A DNA stretch of 64,000 nt from Ahaetulla prasina (Eukaryota; Chordata; Lepidosauria; Squamata; Colubridae): contig NC_080540.1 in assembly GCF_028640845.1 (NCBI RefSeq), positions 229,818,794 to 229,882,793 on the forward strand. The letters are read 5' to 3'. The notes beneath the pieces are model-generated. The model was not told the origin of the DNA, did not search any database, and saw only the letters and a program-made list of their open reading frames with translations. Shown here one piece after another: positions 46,789 to 58,469 of the stretch (position 1 is its first letter; each line of letters opens with the position of its first letter). The translations under genes and the position numbers were made by a program.

Positions 46789-48265
46789 CAGGTAGTTTTC
46801 GATTTATAACCATTCATTTAATGACCGAAGTTACAAGGGCACTGAAAAAAATGACTTCTGCCGTGAGAGTGAAATGTTACCTGTATGAACCAGTTGCCAA
46901 GCATCTGAATGTTGATGTGATCATTGGGATGCTGCAATGGTTGTGAGAAAAATGACCATAGATGATTTTTCACACAACCGTTGCAGCATTTCCATGGTCA
47001 CATCAACATTAAGATGCTTGGCAACTGGTTCATACAGGTAATCCTTCAGTTACGACAGTTCACTTAGTGATTGGTCAAAGTTACGTGATAAGCACCCCTA
47101 GTGTTTACAACCAAATCCCGAAATTACGAATGTTGCAGCACTACGGCAGGTGTTCACCCTTATGAATGACCACAGAGGCATTGTAACATTCACCTTATTT
47201 CCCCCCCCCATCTCCCCACAATTGCTTCCCCCTCCCATCCTGCTGCACCGAACTCACCTTGCAAAAATCTGTCTCTTCTGCCGTAGTTTCTTTGCCTTTG
47301 AGGGAGAAGAGAGCAGGATGATTTCCTTTCCAGCCTACTGGTCGGCTTGCAAGTGGCTTTTTGTGCAGAGCGTGAAATGCTCGGGGGGGGGGCGTGATCT
47401 CATGTGATTTCAGGTACCCATTCTCTGCAAAAGCGGATGGGTGCCTGAAGTTGCATGAGATCACAGCCCCCAGAATGTTTCACTCTTGGCACGAAAAGCA
47501 CTTGCAAGCTGACCAGCAGGCTGGAAGCGAAATTGCGTTGCTGCTAACTTACCAGTTGGCTTGCAAATGCTTTTCACACTGAGAGTAAAAAGCTCTGGAG
47601 GCTGTGATCTCACATGACTTCAGGCACCCATCCTCTTTTGCAGAGAAGGGGTGCCTGAAGTCACATATGATCATGGCACCCCAAAACATTTCACTCCCAA
47701 TGCGAAAAAGCATTTGCAAGGCAACCGGTAGGTTGGAAAGGTAATTGTCCTGCTCTCCTCTCCCTCAAAGGCAAAGAAACCACAGAAGAATGAGACAGAC
47801 CTTTGCAAGGCGAGTCTGGCGTGGCAGGATGAGAGGAGGGAAGCATGAAGTATCTCAGTGGGTCAGGGAGGTCTGTTCCATCACTAGGCCCCCCCATGGT
47901 CTTCCCCACCTTGAGATACCTCATGTGCACTTAATGATCTACACATTCAATTAGCAAATGCATGGGCGAAAGTAGGGAGTGATCATGTTCCAGTTATGTG
48001 ATTCACTCCTACGAATCCTCGAATTCTCAAGGATTACCTGTATTTATGTCGGTTGTAGTATCCCAGGATCACCTTTTGTGGCCTGACAAGCAATGTCAAT
48101 GGGGAAGCCAGATTCATTTAACACCATGTTACTAACTTAACAACTGCAGTGATTCACTTAACTGTGGCAAGAAAAGTCATAAAATGAGGCAAAACTCATT
48201 TAACAACTGTCGCTTAGCAACAGAAATTTTGGACTCAAGTGTGGTTGTAATTTGAGCACTACCTG
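46789..48265. mobile_element. Mariner-type MITE with a second element nested inside
   Basis: The outer element starts CAGGTAGTTTTCGATTTA after a TA and ends TTTGAGCACTACCTG. Its two halves (46789-47034 and 48041-48265) align with the copies at 39288 and 51463. Between 46870 and 47036 it has an inverted duplication (arms about 46873-46945 and 46960-47038). Three GGTTACA units precede it (46769-46790). Confidence 0.85.
47035..48040. mobile_element. Inner foldback-like element, about 1 kb, TA-flanked
   Basis: The ends CAGGTAATCCTTCAG and CAAGGATTACCTG lie between TA dinucleotides (47033-47034 and 48041-48042), splitting the outer MITE. Inside, 47230-47350 is inverted at about 47690-47850 (for example TTTGCCTTTGAGGGAGAAGA). 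Two further palindromes lie in tandem (47330-47525 and 47545-47735). No protein frame was identified. Confidence 0.8.
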
Positions 48266-48494
48266 GTATTGTGCTGTTATAGCTCTGTAGTGCAAAATAA
48301 GTTTTGTACACTGGTATTTCCTGTGAATGAGCAGGCATCTTGACTTTTTTGCTGCTTTTCTCAATGGAAGTTTATTTAGGTTATAGAACTGCTTTTATTT
48401 GCAAATTTGCAGTTCTATGTGTTGTGCATTTTTATCTCACCTTTATTGTTGTGTTTTCTCCTAGAAAAGATGGGAAACATGCATAGTATTCTTC
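48266..48494. other. Non-coding DNA, nothing recognised
   Basis: A short AT-rich interval between two repeats. Confidence 0.4.
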
Positions 48495-48655
48495 CTTCTA
48501 TTTTCCCCACAACAACAGCAACCCTTTGAAGTGGATTGTGCTGAGAGAATGATTGGTTCAAGGTAACCCAGTTGCCTTCTTTGCCAAAGCAGGATTAGAA
48601 CTCACAATATCCTGGTTTCTAGCCTGCTACCTTAACCACTAGAACAAACTGATTC
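48495..48655 (-). mobile_element. MIR/CORE-like tRNA-derived SINE
   Basis: On the minus strand TAGTGGTTAAGGTAGCAGG resembles a tRNA A box and GTGAGTTCTAATCC a B box. They are followed by a body with GGTTACCTTGAACCAATC and a CAAAGGGTTGCTGTTG motif, the layout of MIR-like SINEs. Confidence 0.65.
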
Positions 48656-48708
48656 TATTGAATATTGCTATCCTGATATCCTTACAGTACTTGGAGCACA
48701 TTCTAAAG

Positions 48709-50111
48709 CAGCGGTCACCAACTGGTGGTCTGTGGACCACCGAAAATGCTGGTGGTTCGTGGCGCACCCGGGTGGACGAGCTGCTCTGGGATAAGCAATG
48801 GCCAGTCCTGTGACTAGAGCTCTGGAATATGGGACTGGCCAGGCAGCTCATGGTGGGGCTGTAAATCTCCACCTTTGAGGGAGGTTTATGCAACTTGCAA
48901 CTTTGCAGTGCAGCCCTCGGCGGCTGGAATGAGGTAATGGTGCAAGGGAGGGGCGGTGCAGACGGGCTGAAGCAATGGGTGGCAGGAATTCTGGGCTGTT
49001 TCTTCCCCCTGCTATAGCTTCCTGTCGGCTGAATCTACCAGTGGCTGTCCCCGCCCCTCGTCCTCCCTTCCCAGTCACTCCTCGCCTGGCAAGGGAAGGG
49101 GAGGGGGGATGGAGATTCGCTCCATATTCCAGAATGGGAGCGAAGCTTCGTATCTTGCTGGATCTTTCTCTCTCTCTCCCACTCTTTCTCATGGGCCAGC
49201 CAGTGTCTTGGGGCTGAGAGGAAGTCAATTGTCCCCCCAAGAGACTGAGGTGCAGGAGCACCAACAAGGGATGGAAGAAATGGCTGCGAGATCCAGCAAG
49301 AGACGAAGCTTCGCTCCCATTTTGGAATATGGAGTGAATCTCCATCCCCGCCACCCCTTCCCTTGCCAGGCGAGGAGTGACTGGGGAGGGAGGGCGAGAT
49401 GCGGGGACAGGCACTGGTGGATTCAGCCAACAGGAAGCTACAGCAGGTGGAAGAAACACCCCGGGGTTCCCGTCATCCGTTGCTTCGGCCTGCCTGCACC
49501 CCCCCCCCCGTACCATTACCTCATTCCAGCCGGCGAGGACTGCACTGCAAAGTTGCAAGTTTCTTCCATCCTTTGTTGGTGCTCCTGCACTTCAGTCTTG
49601 CAGGGGGACGATTGACTTCCTCTCAGCCCCAAAACACTGGCTGGCCCATGAGAAAGAGTGGGGGAGAGAGAGAGAAAGAAAGGGGGAAGAGAAATGAGAA
49701 AGAGAGGGGGGAGAGAAAGAGAGAGAAAGAAAGTGAGGGGAGAGAGAAGGGAAGAGAGAGAGAGAGAGAAAGAAAGAGAGACAGACAGACAGAATGAGAG
49801 AGACAGAGAATGAAAGAGAGAGAAAGAGACAGAATGAAAGAGAAAGAGGCAGAGAATGAAAGAGAGAAAGAGGCAGAATGAAAGAGAAAGAATGAGAGAG
49901 AAAGAGAAAGAAGGAGACAGAGGGAATCAGAGAGAGAATGAGTGGGAAAGAGAGAGAGCGAGGGAGGAGAGGGAGAGTGCCTGAAGGACCCCATCCTGTC
50001 ACTGGGAGTCCATGCGCTTCAGCAAGCGGCGCGCTGGATTTGTATTAGTGCTCCACGGGATTTAAAATTATGAACTTGGTCCCTGAAGTCCAAAAAGTTG
50101 GGGACCCCTAT
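48709..50111. mobile_element. hAT-type non-autonomous element, 1.4 kb, with large inverted repeats
   Basis: The ends CAGCGGTCACCAAC and GTTGGGGACCCCTA are inverted copies. The flanks are an exact 8-bp target duplication TTCTAAAG (48701-48708 and 50112-50119). The interior has two interlocked inverted pairs: about 48890-49170 with 49285-49560, and about 49185-49283 with 49560-49660. A GA-rich tract (49655-49975) follows. Long frames on both strands (e.g. 48848-49558) are side effects of the palindromes and the GA tract. There is no transposase. Confidence 0.88.
49655..49975. repeat. GA-rich low-complexity tract
   Basis: Imperfect GAGA/GAAA repeat with AGACAGACAGA interruptions inside the hAT element. 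Frames through it are Arg/Glu or Ser/Leu repeats. Confidence 0.93.
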
Positions 50112-50202
50112 TCTAAAGAGTAAGTTACTCTAAGCCTCACTGGAAGAAAGATCTGATATAAATCAGCAAAGGCTTGTATCTAATTCAAGAGGTTAATACA
50201 AG

Positions 50203-50335
50203 AGGACCCAGATTGTTGGGGGGGCAATAAGTTGACTTTGTAAAAATATACAAATAGAATGAGACTATTGCCTTATACACTGTAAGCTGCCCTGAGTCTT
50301 CAGAGAAGGGTGGGATATAAATGTAAACAAAAAAA
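50203..50335 (+). mobile_element. SINE-type element with A-rich tail
   Basis: Reverse orientation of the SINE at 1467-1618. It starts GAGGACCCAGATTGTTGGGG and ends GGTGGGATATAAATGTAAAC before an A run. Confidence 0.7.
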
Positions 50336-50340
50336 AAAAT

Positions 50341-51339
50341 AGAAGAGAAAATAATGAAAAGTATTTGTAACACTAAAACAAAGGGCTTGGATATTTTTTT
50401 AACTCAGGCATCAGGCCTATCCAATATTCTGATTTTCTTCTCCCTTAATCTGTTTCCATACAGTAAGGAAAGATGGTCTTAGATGTGCATTTTGTTACTA
50501 AAATTGATCATTTGAAGAAAATCAGGGTGTGCAGCAAAGCTGGTATCATAAGCTGGAAATTTTCACAATTTGCAATATTCAGAGCACCTAAAACAATAAA
50601 CTCTAAATGTGCAATAAATAACCCCTCTCAAATAAAGCAAAGAGTTATAGTTGGGCAGGAAATAAAAATATCACACTTAAAAAATAAATGTTAATTGATA
50701 GATCAAAATAAAATCATCAAACAATTTAATTTAAAAGTGTTTCACAGTACTACCGTATATTGGAAATAAGCCACAACAAATTCAATAAATTTTATTTATT
50801 TTTCACATTTCTGAACTGCCCATCTCTCTCAAAGAGGAAAACTTAACATGATTTTTCTAAAGGAAAGGATTAATTTGCATAATTTTTGAAATCTGGATTT
50901 CATTTTCATTCTTCAAAGTTGGAAGACAAAATAAAAAAGAAAGTTTTTCCTTGTTTAAATCAGCTTCTCTTAAATTGCTTTGGATTTGCTGTAGCTTGGA
51001 AAATTCTGACTGTAAGTTGTTTTTGGCAGTCTTTCCCAATAGAGCCACAGTAAGACAACAGACAACCCATATTTTTTCTACAATATTCCTGTCTGGTGCT
51101 TGCTACTTGTAAATCTTTCTCCCCCCCCACTCCCAATCTCCCTCCCTCCCCCATCTTGTAGCTTATTCCTTTTCCTTTTCTATCCTGGAAACAGCAGTGG
51201 GGCAAATATTCAGAGCTTTGCACAGAAGCCTTGTGCCCTCCAGGCATGTTTAGTTCTCCTTTGACAGGCATAGTATGTGTTGCTGGCAGTATTTTTTTTT
51301 AAAAAACAAACAAAAAATAATAGGTTTTATAGAGTGCTC
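50341..51339. other. AT-rich DNA with a LINE tail scrap
   Basis: 50775-50835 (CAATAAATTTTATTTATTTT then CTGAACTGCCCATCTCTC) is the inverted 3' tail of an L2-type LINE. The rest is unrecognised. Confidence 0.45.
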
Positions 51340-51905
51340 AGGAATCCTTGAAAACCAGCTGGGTGATTTTGGGCCATTTTCTCTCAACCCAAAAAACCTC
51401 ACAAGTTTGTTGTGGGAAAAATAGGAGGAAAGACTATTAGGTATGTTTGCTGCCTTGAGTTACAGGTAATCCTCAACTTACAATAGTTCATTTAATGGCC
51501 ATTCAAAGTTACAACGGCACTGACAAAAGTGACTTATGACTGTTTTTCACTTACAATCATTGCAGCATCCCCATAGTCACGTGATCAACATTCAGATGCT
51601 TGGCAACTGACTCCTATTTATGATAGCTGCTGTGTCCTTAGGTCATGTGAACTTCTGGCAAGCAAAGTCAATAAGGAAGCCTGATTCACTTAGCAACTGT
51701 GTTACTAACTTAGCAACTATGGCAAGAAAAGTTGTAAAATGAGGCAAAATTCACTTAACAAATGTTTCATTTAGCAACCGAAATTTTGGACTCTGTTGCA
51801 GTCGTAAGTTGAAAACTACTTGTACTTATAAAAATAACAGTTACCTTTGCCAAGATAGGCAGCATACAAATTTAGTAATAAAACATATAAATAAATAAAT
51901 TGATT
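51340..51905 (+). mobile_element. CORE-type SINE split by a mariner-type MITE
   Basis: 51340-51462 has CAGCTGGGTGATTTTGGGCC, AAACCTCACAAGTTTGTTG and TTTGCTGCCTTGAGT. After the MITE (51463-51822) it resumes with an AT-rich tail (AAACATATAAATAAATAAAT). Confidence 0.65.
51463..51822. mobile_element. Tc1/mariner-type MITE, 360 bp
   Basis: The ends CAGGTAATCCTCAACTTA and GTAAGTTGAAAACTACTTG are flanked by TA on both sides (51461-51462 and 51823-51824). It shares interior phrases with 39288-39670. Confidence 0.9.
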
Positions 51906-53440
51906 GAGTGAATAATGCAAACAATAAACAGTCAATAATACCAGACTTGGTTTCTTGACTTTCAACAATTATAGCAGGGAAATGTGCAAGCCAAAGAAGT
52001 GCCTTTACCCTTTTTTGCTTATTATTTACAGAAGCCACAGAAGATGCTGAGACCTCAGTGTGGTCTAGAAAGGGTAAGGATGTCCCTCTTTGGGCTCTTT
52101 CGCTACCTTCACTTAGCAATACATACAGAAGATTGAAGGAGCAGCTACTTCATGTCATTTATTCCCTTGCAATCTCTCTTTGGGCAGCAATTGTAATGAG
52201 GATTGCACCTAGTGCATAAAATATTTCCTGCTGTGCTGCTCTGAGAGGGTAAGAAGAGGAAGCAGCACGTAGCAACCCTCAATTCTGTCTCTCTGAAACC
52301 AGCAGTGGTGTTGCTAGGATTTCTCAGCATAAGGCCAGGATGCAGCACCATAGAAGCCTTAAATTCAGGTAAATTCAGGTTCAAAGAAATTTAGAATTTC
52401 TTTGTTAAAGAGTATGTTCTGTGGGGAATTAAATAGTAGGAAGTCAAGTGGGCACAAAGAGGGAACCAGGGAGGAGAAATAGAAACAGAGATGGGGAAAA
52501 GATCAATATGCAAAGCATACAACATTTTGACCCAAAGTCCCTCTGACCAGGAAAATGCCACTGCTTAACTGGAAAAAAGAAAAACAAGGACATGCGACTC
52601 TTTTGATTTACTTACTTACTGTACTAGGTTTATTCATTAAAGTGATTGTATTACTTATTTTGTGTATTATCTGAAATGCCTTGAGCCCATTAGGATTGAG
52701 GTACGGGATAAATTATACAAATAAATGCATAAAATTCTCACTGAAGTCTATTAATTCTTCAGGCCCTTATAATATTTAAATGTGTGGGAAGCCCCCCCCC
52801 CCCGGAATAAATATATTCTACAGGATATTAAAAGATAGAATGTTTCTCCTAAAGGAGAAGAGGAGAAAAATCTTAACAAAGGCAGAAAGTAGCCCCAGTC
52901 TTCCTGCCATAGGAAAACAGCTTAAAGCAGAAGCTTGAAGAGGCTAGTCTTTAGAAATGGATATTTTGCATCCATCCACCAAATATGCAACAAAATAGGC
53001 AAGGAGCCCAAACTGACAAGATTAGCTCAAACAAAACACCCACAGAATTTGCATTTCCTCTCTTGCCTGTACAGCCAGGCACAACCCCTACATGATCCCA
53101 TCAGAATCTGGCAATAGCCATTAAATTAAAGGACATATTCTTACATAGGAATAGGCATCAAAATCACAAAACCCCAAAGAATTTATAAAACCCCACCTAC
53201 TCTCTACTTCATTTTGTCAGCCACCCCAGAAATATGCTGCTGTCACTGAAATTTCTGGCTACCAAGCCAACAGAGACCTTTCCTGCAGCCTACCTCCATT
53301 TTATTTCAGCATCTTTCTCCCGACTTGGAAACAGACCTGATTTTTCTTTCAACAAGCATTTCAGTTAATTAGAAGTTGCCTTTATCATTTTCAGAACTAG
53401 ATGATTTTCATAGGAATATATAGTCATTAAAATCTATTTG
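51906..53440. other. Non-coding DNA with one LINE 3' tail
   Basis: 52590-52740 (GAAATGCCTTGAGCCCATTA then AAATAAATGCATAAAAT) is an L2-like 3' end. The remainder, including frame 52145-52384, shows no recognisable feature. Confidence 0.45.
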
Positions 53441-53854
53441 CAGGTAGTCTTCAGTTAATAATCATTTGTTCAGCAACCGTTAACAGTTGTAACAGTGCTG
53501 AATATTGTAAGGAGACTTACAACCAGGCCTCAAAATTGCAGCTGTACCAGTATTCTCGCAATCAAATCATCACAATTTGGGCTCTTAGCAAATGGCTCAC
53601 AATTACAATGGTCACAGCGTCCGGTCATATGATTGCCATTTGCAACTTTCACTGCCTGCTTCTGATAAGCAAAGTCAATGGGGAAACCAGCAGAAGGTCT
53701 CAAATGATGATTATGTGACATCATGCCTAATAACTGCAACTGGAACTGCCATTAAAAATCAGGGTTGGGGTCACATAATATCTCATTTTACAACCATGTT
53801 GCTTAGCAACAGAAATTCTGGTCCTGTTTATGGTTATTAACTGGGGACTATCTG
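53441..53854. mobile_element. Tc1/mariner-type MITE, 414 bp
   Basis: The ends are CAGGTAGTCTTCAGTTAATA and TATTAACTGGGGACTATCTG, with TA after the right end. The interior AAGCAAAGTCAATGGGGAAA matches the family. Confidence 0.85.
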
Positions 53855-55015
53855 TATAGTATTATTATGAGTCCAGGTTCACGAATCAGTGCGTCTCCTA
53901 GTTGTTTCCAAGCTACATATTATTTAAAGTTTTTTCAAGCTTGTCAACAAGTGTTCTGCCTTAGTGTTTCAAGTACTGAGTTACGAAAAACCCATTCATA
54001 TCCCTTCTCCCCACAAAAAAAAGGCTTACTAGTATGTTCTCCCCCCTCCACTTCATTTATTTGCAAGTATTAATCTATATACTGTATGCAAGGCAGATGG
54101 GCTCAGTTACAGTGGTGAGTGTAGCACTGGAAAATCAGAAAGAGCAAGTTAGAAAAAGAGCATCATGGAGCATCTATATGGCCATTAACAGTCAATAATG
54201 ATTATGGTATGTAATTGTCTAACCAGTCTTATCAGTTTGTCTGCATAAATTTTTCCTGTGTTTTGGCAAAAAAAACTTTTTGACAAACAGTGCTAATGGA
54301 AAATCAATTGCAAAACGTGAAAAAAAAATCCTTTTGGACATTGTAGCGAAGTGATACAGCAATAAACCTGCATTTATAAGCCTTTCAAAGCAGAATTATG
54401 GTACAGGAAAATCAGTCATACTTAAAAGACATGCACAAACATCAGGATAGATATTTATAAGGTTGGAATTGGAGAGGAATGCAGATGTTGCATTTTTTTT
54501 TAAAAAAGGTGATACCTGAAAGTGCCAGAAAGGAGGAGTTATTTCAAAGAATTAACCTGCGGAATTAATTTTTTCTGTGGAAGAATTTTTCTGTGGAAAA
54601 AGGAGAGTTCTGGAGATTCTTAATTCTTAATAGATCAATGTTAATAATGTCATAGCTTTCAAAGAAAAAGGACTTTTTTCATAATTAATATGGAGCGAGA
54701 AGGTTAAAGAAATATTGGATAAAAAATGGACTCTTTTAACATTCTAAATCAGCGAGCAAATGGGGCACTCTGCCAACAGGCTACAAATGCCTGAAAGGGT
54801 TCAGTCTACAGATTGAGAAAGGTAAAGTTCTGCTCACTTATTTCCTCTCATTATGTGGCATGAAGAATTGGGCTACTGGGATAATGTACCTATCGTCACA
54901 CCACTCTCAAGATCAGGAAGCTGCAGTGTCTACTGAGGTGGAGGATACCCTTGTGGTAACTTAATATTTTTCAGAGCCCAACGTTCACAATAGACAATTT
55001 ATACTACTATTTTAA
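53855..55015. other. AT-rich non-coding DNA, nothing recognised
   Basis: Only chance frames and A runs were seen. Confidence 0.4.
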
Positions 55016-55017
55016 TA

Positions 55018-55245
55018 GCAATAGCACTTAGACTTATATACCGCTTCATAGTGCTTTACAGCCCTCTCTAAGCATTTTACAGAGTGAGCCTATTGCCCGC
55101 AACAATTTGGGTCCTCATTTTACCGATCTCAGAAGGATGGAAGGCTGAATTCACCTTGAGCTGGTGAGAATCGAACTGCTGGCAGATAGGAGTCAGCAGA
55201 AATATCCTGCAGTACTACATTCTAACTGCGCCACCATGGCTCTTC
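55018..55245 (-). mobile_element. tRNA-derived SINE
   Basis: On the minus strand TGGCGCAGTTAGAAT (A-box-like, plus 55219-55233) is followed by AGTTCGATTCTC (B-box-like, plus 55166-55177). Then come a body with AGGACCCAAATTGTTGCGGG and a tail AAGCGGTATATAAGTCTAAG and GCTATTGCTATT. This is the standard order of a squamate tRNA-type SINE. Confidence 0.8.
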
Positions 55246-55313
55246 ATAATATAATAATATAGTATATAATATATAGTAGCCTTATATCAAAGTGCAGGCC
55301 ATTACTTATATTC

Positions 55314-56110
55314 AGTGATGGGATTCAATTAATTTAACAACCGGTTCTCCCTAATGACCAGCTGGATAAGCGTGGCTGGGGGGTTTCATGTGACTGAGTG
55401 GGTGTGGCAACTCGATGTCACAGCAAGATGGGGGGGAGTGCAGGTGGGCCAAAGTGGCGGTGGCAATGTCCAGAGCCTTACTGCGGGAGCAAAGTGCCTC
55501 TGTACTTGCCTTTGCGTAGCAACAGCATTCTGCCTTCATCAGGGTACATTTGCGCTCAAAGCAGCCCTTGCCTCCCACTGGTTCGGGCTCAGAGCTGTAA
55601 GCCGTGTCCAGGAAGCACTGCGGTGAAGAGAAGCAGCCCGGTCTGATTCTCCAGTGCCTCATATCTTGCTGGGTATCGCTGCCTGACAGTCAGGTTGTTA
55701 AAAAGATTTTTGCAGCAGGAAACAGCAGATGGCTACTTCTGGCCTTTATTCGTGCTCCTGGGCATGCCTCGTCACTCGGGGAGATACGCGACCTGCTCTC
55801 TGCCCCGAGACACTGGCCTGCTGCGTTTTCCGCCACAGCTGCCTCATGACCTGCTGGCTGACCCAACCCGCACCACCACCACTGTTACCAGGGGCGAGTG
55901 AAGCAGGGTCGCATTGTGGCTCCGTGTTGTAATGGGCTCCAGGAGGAGGGACCCTGTCTCCATTGTGAAGTGTGCTAAATTTCACTGTGCTGTGCAAGGC
56001 GCTGCAAGAGCAACAGGCAGGCTGCTTCAACCATGAGGTGGCAACAGCAGTGGTGGCACGGGTCAGGTCAGCGGGTAGGCCATGAGGCGGCTGCAAACTA
56101 TCTGAGCGTG
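55314..56110. repeat. Unclassified dispersed repeat, GC-richer
   Basis: It starts CAGTGATGGGATTCAATT and AACAACCGGTTCTCC, a phrase I recognise as recurrent in squamate DNA. It includes a module (55905-55985) shared with the hAT element at 33755-34554. Frames here differ between strands and none has a recognisable domain. Confidence 0.45.
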
Positions 56111-56167
56111 GATATTTTCTTGAAAACATTTTAGTACTCAAATTAGATAACATCATTGGTTCTGGTG

Positions 56168-56297
56168 AAGTTTCGGTTGTTTTCTTGCAGATATTTAATT
56201 AACCAAACTAGGTATCATCAGTGCAATCATCAAAATACTTGTACTAATGATGTTACTTAGCGTGGGTAATGAACCGTTTGCAAGAAAACAACCAAGC
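56168..56297. mobile_element. PLE pLTR fragments, head to head
   Basis: The right half (56243-56297, TAATGATGTTACTTAGC to GCAAGAAAACAACCAAGC) and the reverse complement of the left half (56168-56223, CTGATGATACCTAGTTTGG) are the same repeat as in PLE copy 2. The left half on the minus strand keeps CTGATGA, the hammerhead core, but the GAAAC part is decayed. AGAGCACCAAGGACCCCTC follows at 56302. Confidence 0.6.
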
Positions 56298-56344
56298 TCA
56301 GAGAGCACCAAGGACCCCTCAGTTGAAATGATATTATTCAAACA

Positions 56345-57834
56345 AGCAAGCATTCTTATATACACAAACTAGAAAGTCAGCATCTGTAATTTAAACTGAT
56401 AGTGTTCACAAAGGCCCAACCATTTTAGGGACTGATGAAGAAATAGGGGTGTTTCTGGCAGATCTTTCCAGATTTAAGCACTGAAAATTTATTAAACTGA
56501 GGAGACAGTTACAAAGAAAGACCACATTACAGGTAGTCCTCAACTTGGAGTCAGGAATTAAAATCTGTGTGATTCTTGCTTCTTTGATTTGCCTACTTTG
56601 GGGTTTAACAAAGGAGAAGCAGCTACAAGTTTTTCCATCCTGTCAGTAGGGTGAATTGAGAGCCTAAAAGGAGAACAAGAAATGAAAGTTTCTGAAAAAA
56701 TAAAAACTTAGATGAACAGAGAGAAGTCTACAATTGCGGTGCTTTGTTTATGGCATGTGTGTGTTCCTGCCTGAAAATAACTTGGTGTTTATTTATAACA
56801 ACTGCACACTATGGAACTTGACAAAAAGTTCAAAGTATTGGAGCAGCAGGTAGCTACACTTTGACAGATGAGAGTTGAAGATTTATTAAATAAAGAAAGG
56901 AGATGCTGTATCCTAGTTGAATGACGAGACCACAAAGAAACAAGAAGATTGGTGGCTTAAGCAGAACATTCTCTACCGCTAGATCAGCCTTTCAGGACAG
57001 CAAAAGTGAAAAAACAAGAGCAGGGATTCCAGGAATGCTCTTATTATTGTAGAATAACAAAATCTTGAAAACCTGTCATAAATCTCTCTACTCCACCTTA
57101 TACCAAAAAAAGTAAATCAATTGACTTGGTCTCACATAATTAATAAAACATTTTATACCCATCATCCCTCAGACTGTAGCTTGTTGTAAATTTTATTTTT
57201 TTTCTCCATAAATCTTCTCATTGTTGCCCTGTAATTACTTCTTTAAAATTCTGCATTCATTTTATCATCCAATTTTTGATTTGTTCTACCTTTGTGTTGA
57301 ATTTTAATAAAAAAATCATAGATACGTATAATCTTGGTTCTGTGTAAGCATTTCATCTTTCTTAGGGTCCCTCTTCTCCTAAATTGCTTTTTATGTTATT
57401 TGCAAATACATTAATCATAGTAGGTTCCTACCTTTTTTAAGATGTTACGGCTTTTTTGAAAAAAATTCTAACATTCTCAATTAATGTAATCCAGGTGAAT
57501 AATATTCTATGCAATGAAATGAATGGAATGAGATGAGAGAATAGATAAAAAGTAACTGGACATTCAGAGAGCCACGAATGGAGAGAGTGATTGCTTGTTA
57601 GTATTGGCTTAGAAAAATATATGTTACTTTTAAATATGTGGTTTAAGCACCATTGTTTCGCATGTTATGATGAAAGCTTGTGAGAATTAATGAAGGCTAC
57701 AGGAATGGTGAGAGACTTTGATTGGGATAAGTTTTTGCTAATGTCAGAAGAGGTTTTCAGGGGGAAAAAAGACATGGAAGAAAAGAAACAAGAAGTGAAA
57801 GTGAAATGACCTGCAAGAAGCGAGAATGTAAGTC
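56345..57834. other. AT-rich DNA with a MITE end scrap
   Basis: 56530-56550 (CAGGTAGTCCTCAACTTG) is an isolated mariner-type MITE end. Otherwise nothing is recognised. Confidence 0.4.
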
Positions 57835-57839
57835 ATGTA

Positions 57840-58052
57840 CAGAGGAACCTCTGGTCACGAACTCTTCTAACCATGACCAAATTAGATTCCGACCAAAAAA
57901 TTCACATTTTTTTTTTGCGGCCTATTTCCCTTTCCATGCCTTTTTTTTTTTTGGTAAATACCAAATTTCCAAAATCAGGTTTGGATCATGACCAAATCGG
58001 TTTGTGACCAAAGTTATGGAACAAATTATGGTCATGACCAAAGGTCTATTCT
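57840..58052. mobile_element. Mariner-type MITE, second family
   Basis: CAGAGGAACCTCTGGTCACG at the left after TA, and an inverse-like GGTCATGACCAAAGGTCTAT at the right. The interior has a diverged palindromic arrangement of GACCAAA motifs. Confidence 0.55.
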
Positions 58053-58469
58053 CTTTTTTAAAAAGATAATTACTGATGGTAGAAGAAGGGAAAACCCCCT
58101 GGAATATTTTGGAATACAAAAAAATTGTATATTTTATATATTTTATACAATGCAAATTGTATAAAATAGTAATAAGATAAAACAGACATGAAGAATACTG
58201 ATGTGGAAGCTGTTTGAAACAGCTAATATGTAGTATGAAAATGGATGCTAGTGAAATAAAGCAGGTAAAAAAAGCTATGAATGAAAAAAATGCCTATAAT
58301 AAAAAGATGGTTACAAAGGTTATCTCCAACGGGAGAAATGGAATTAAAAATAAAAGCAATCAAATTATTTGGAATGAAAATGAAGGGCTGGAATAGTAGG
58401 ACTATCTAGAGATTTGTTTGTAGTCACAGGAATATGTTGAAGAGTGGAATTGAAATGAATACTGCAAAG

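Noticed and set aside
48848..49558. 236-codon minus-strand frame
   Set aside because: It spans the palindromic interior of a hAT-type element, with similar frames on the other strand caused by the inverted repeats.
55018..55245. Possible tRNA gene
   Set aside because: A- and B-box-like motifs are present, but spacing and the continuing body and tail are those of a tRNA-derived SINE, with no acceptor stem pairing seen.
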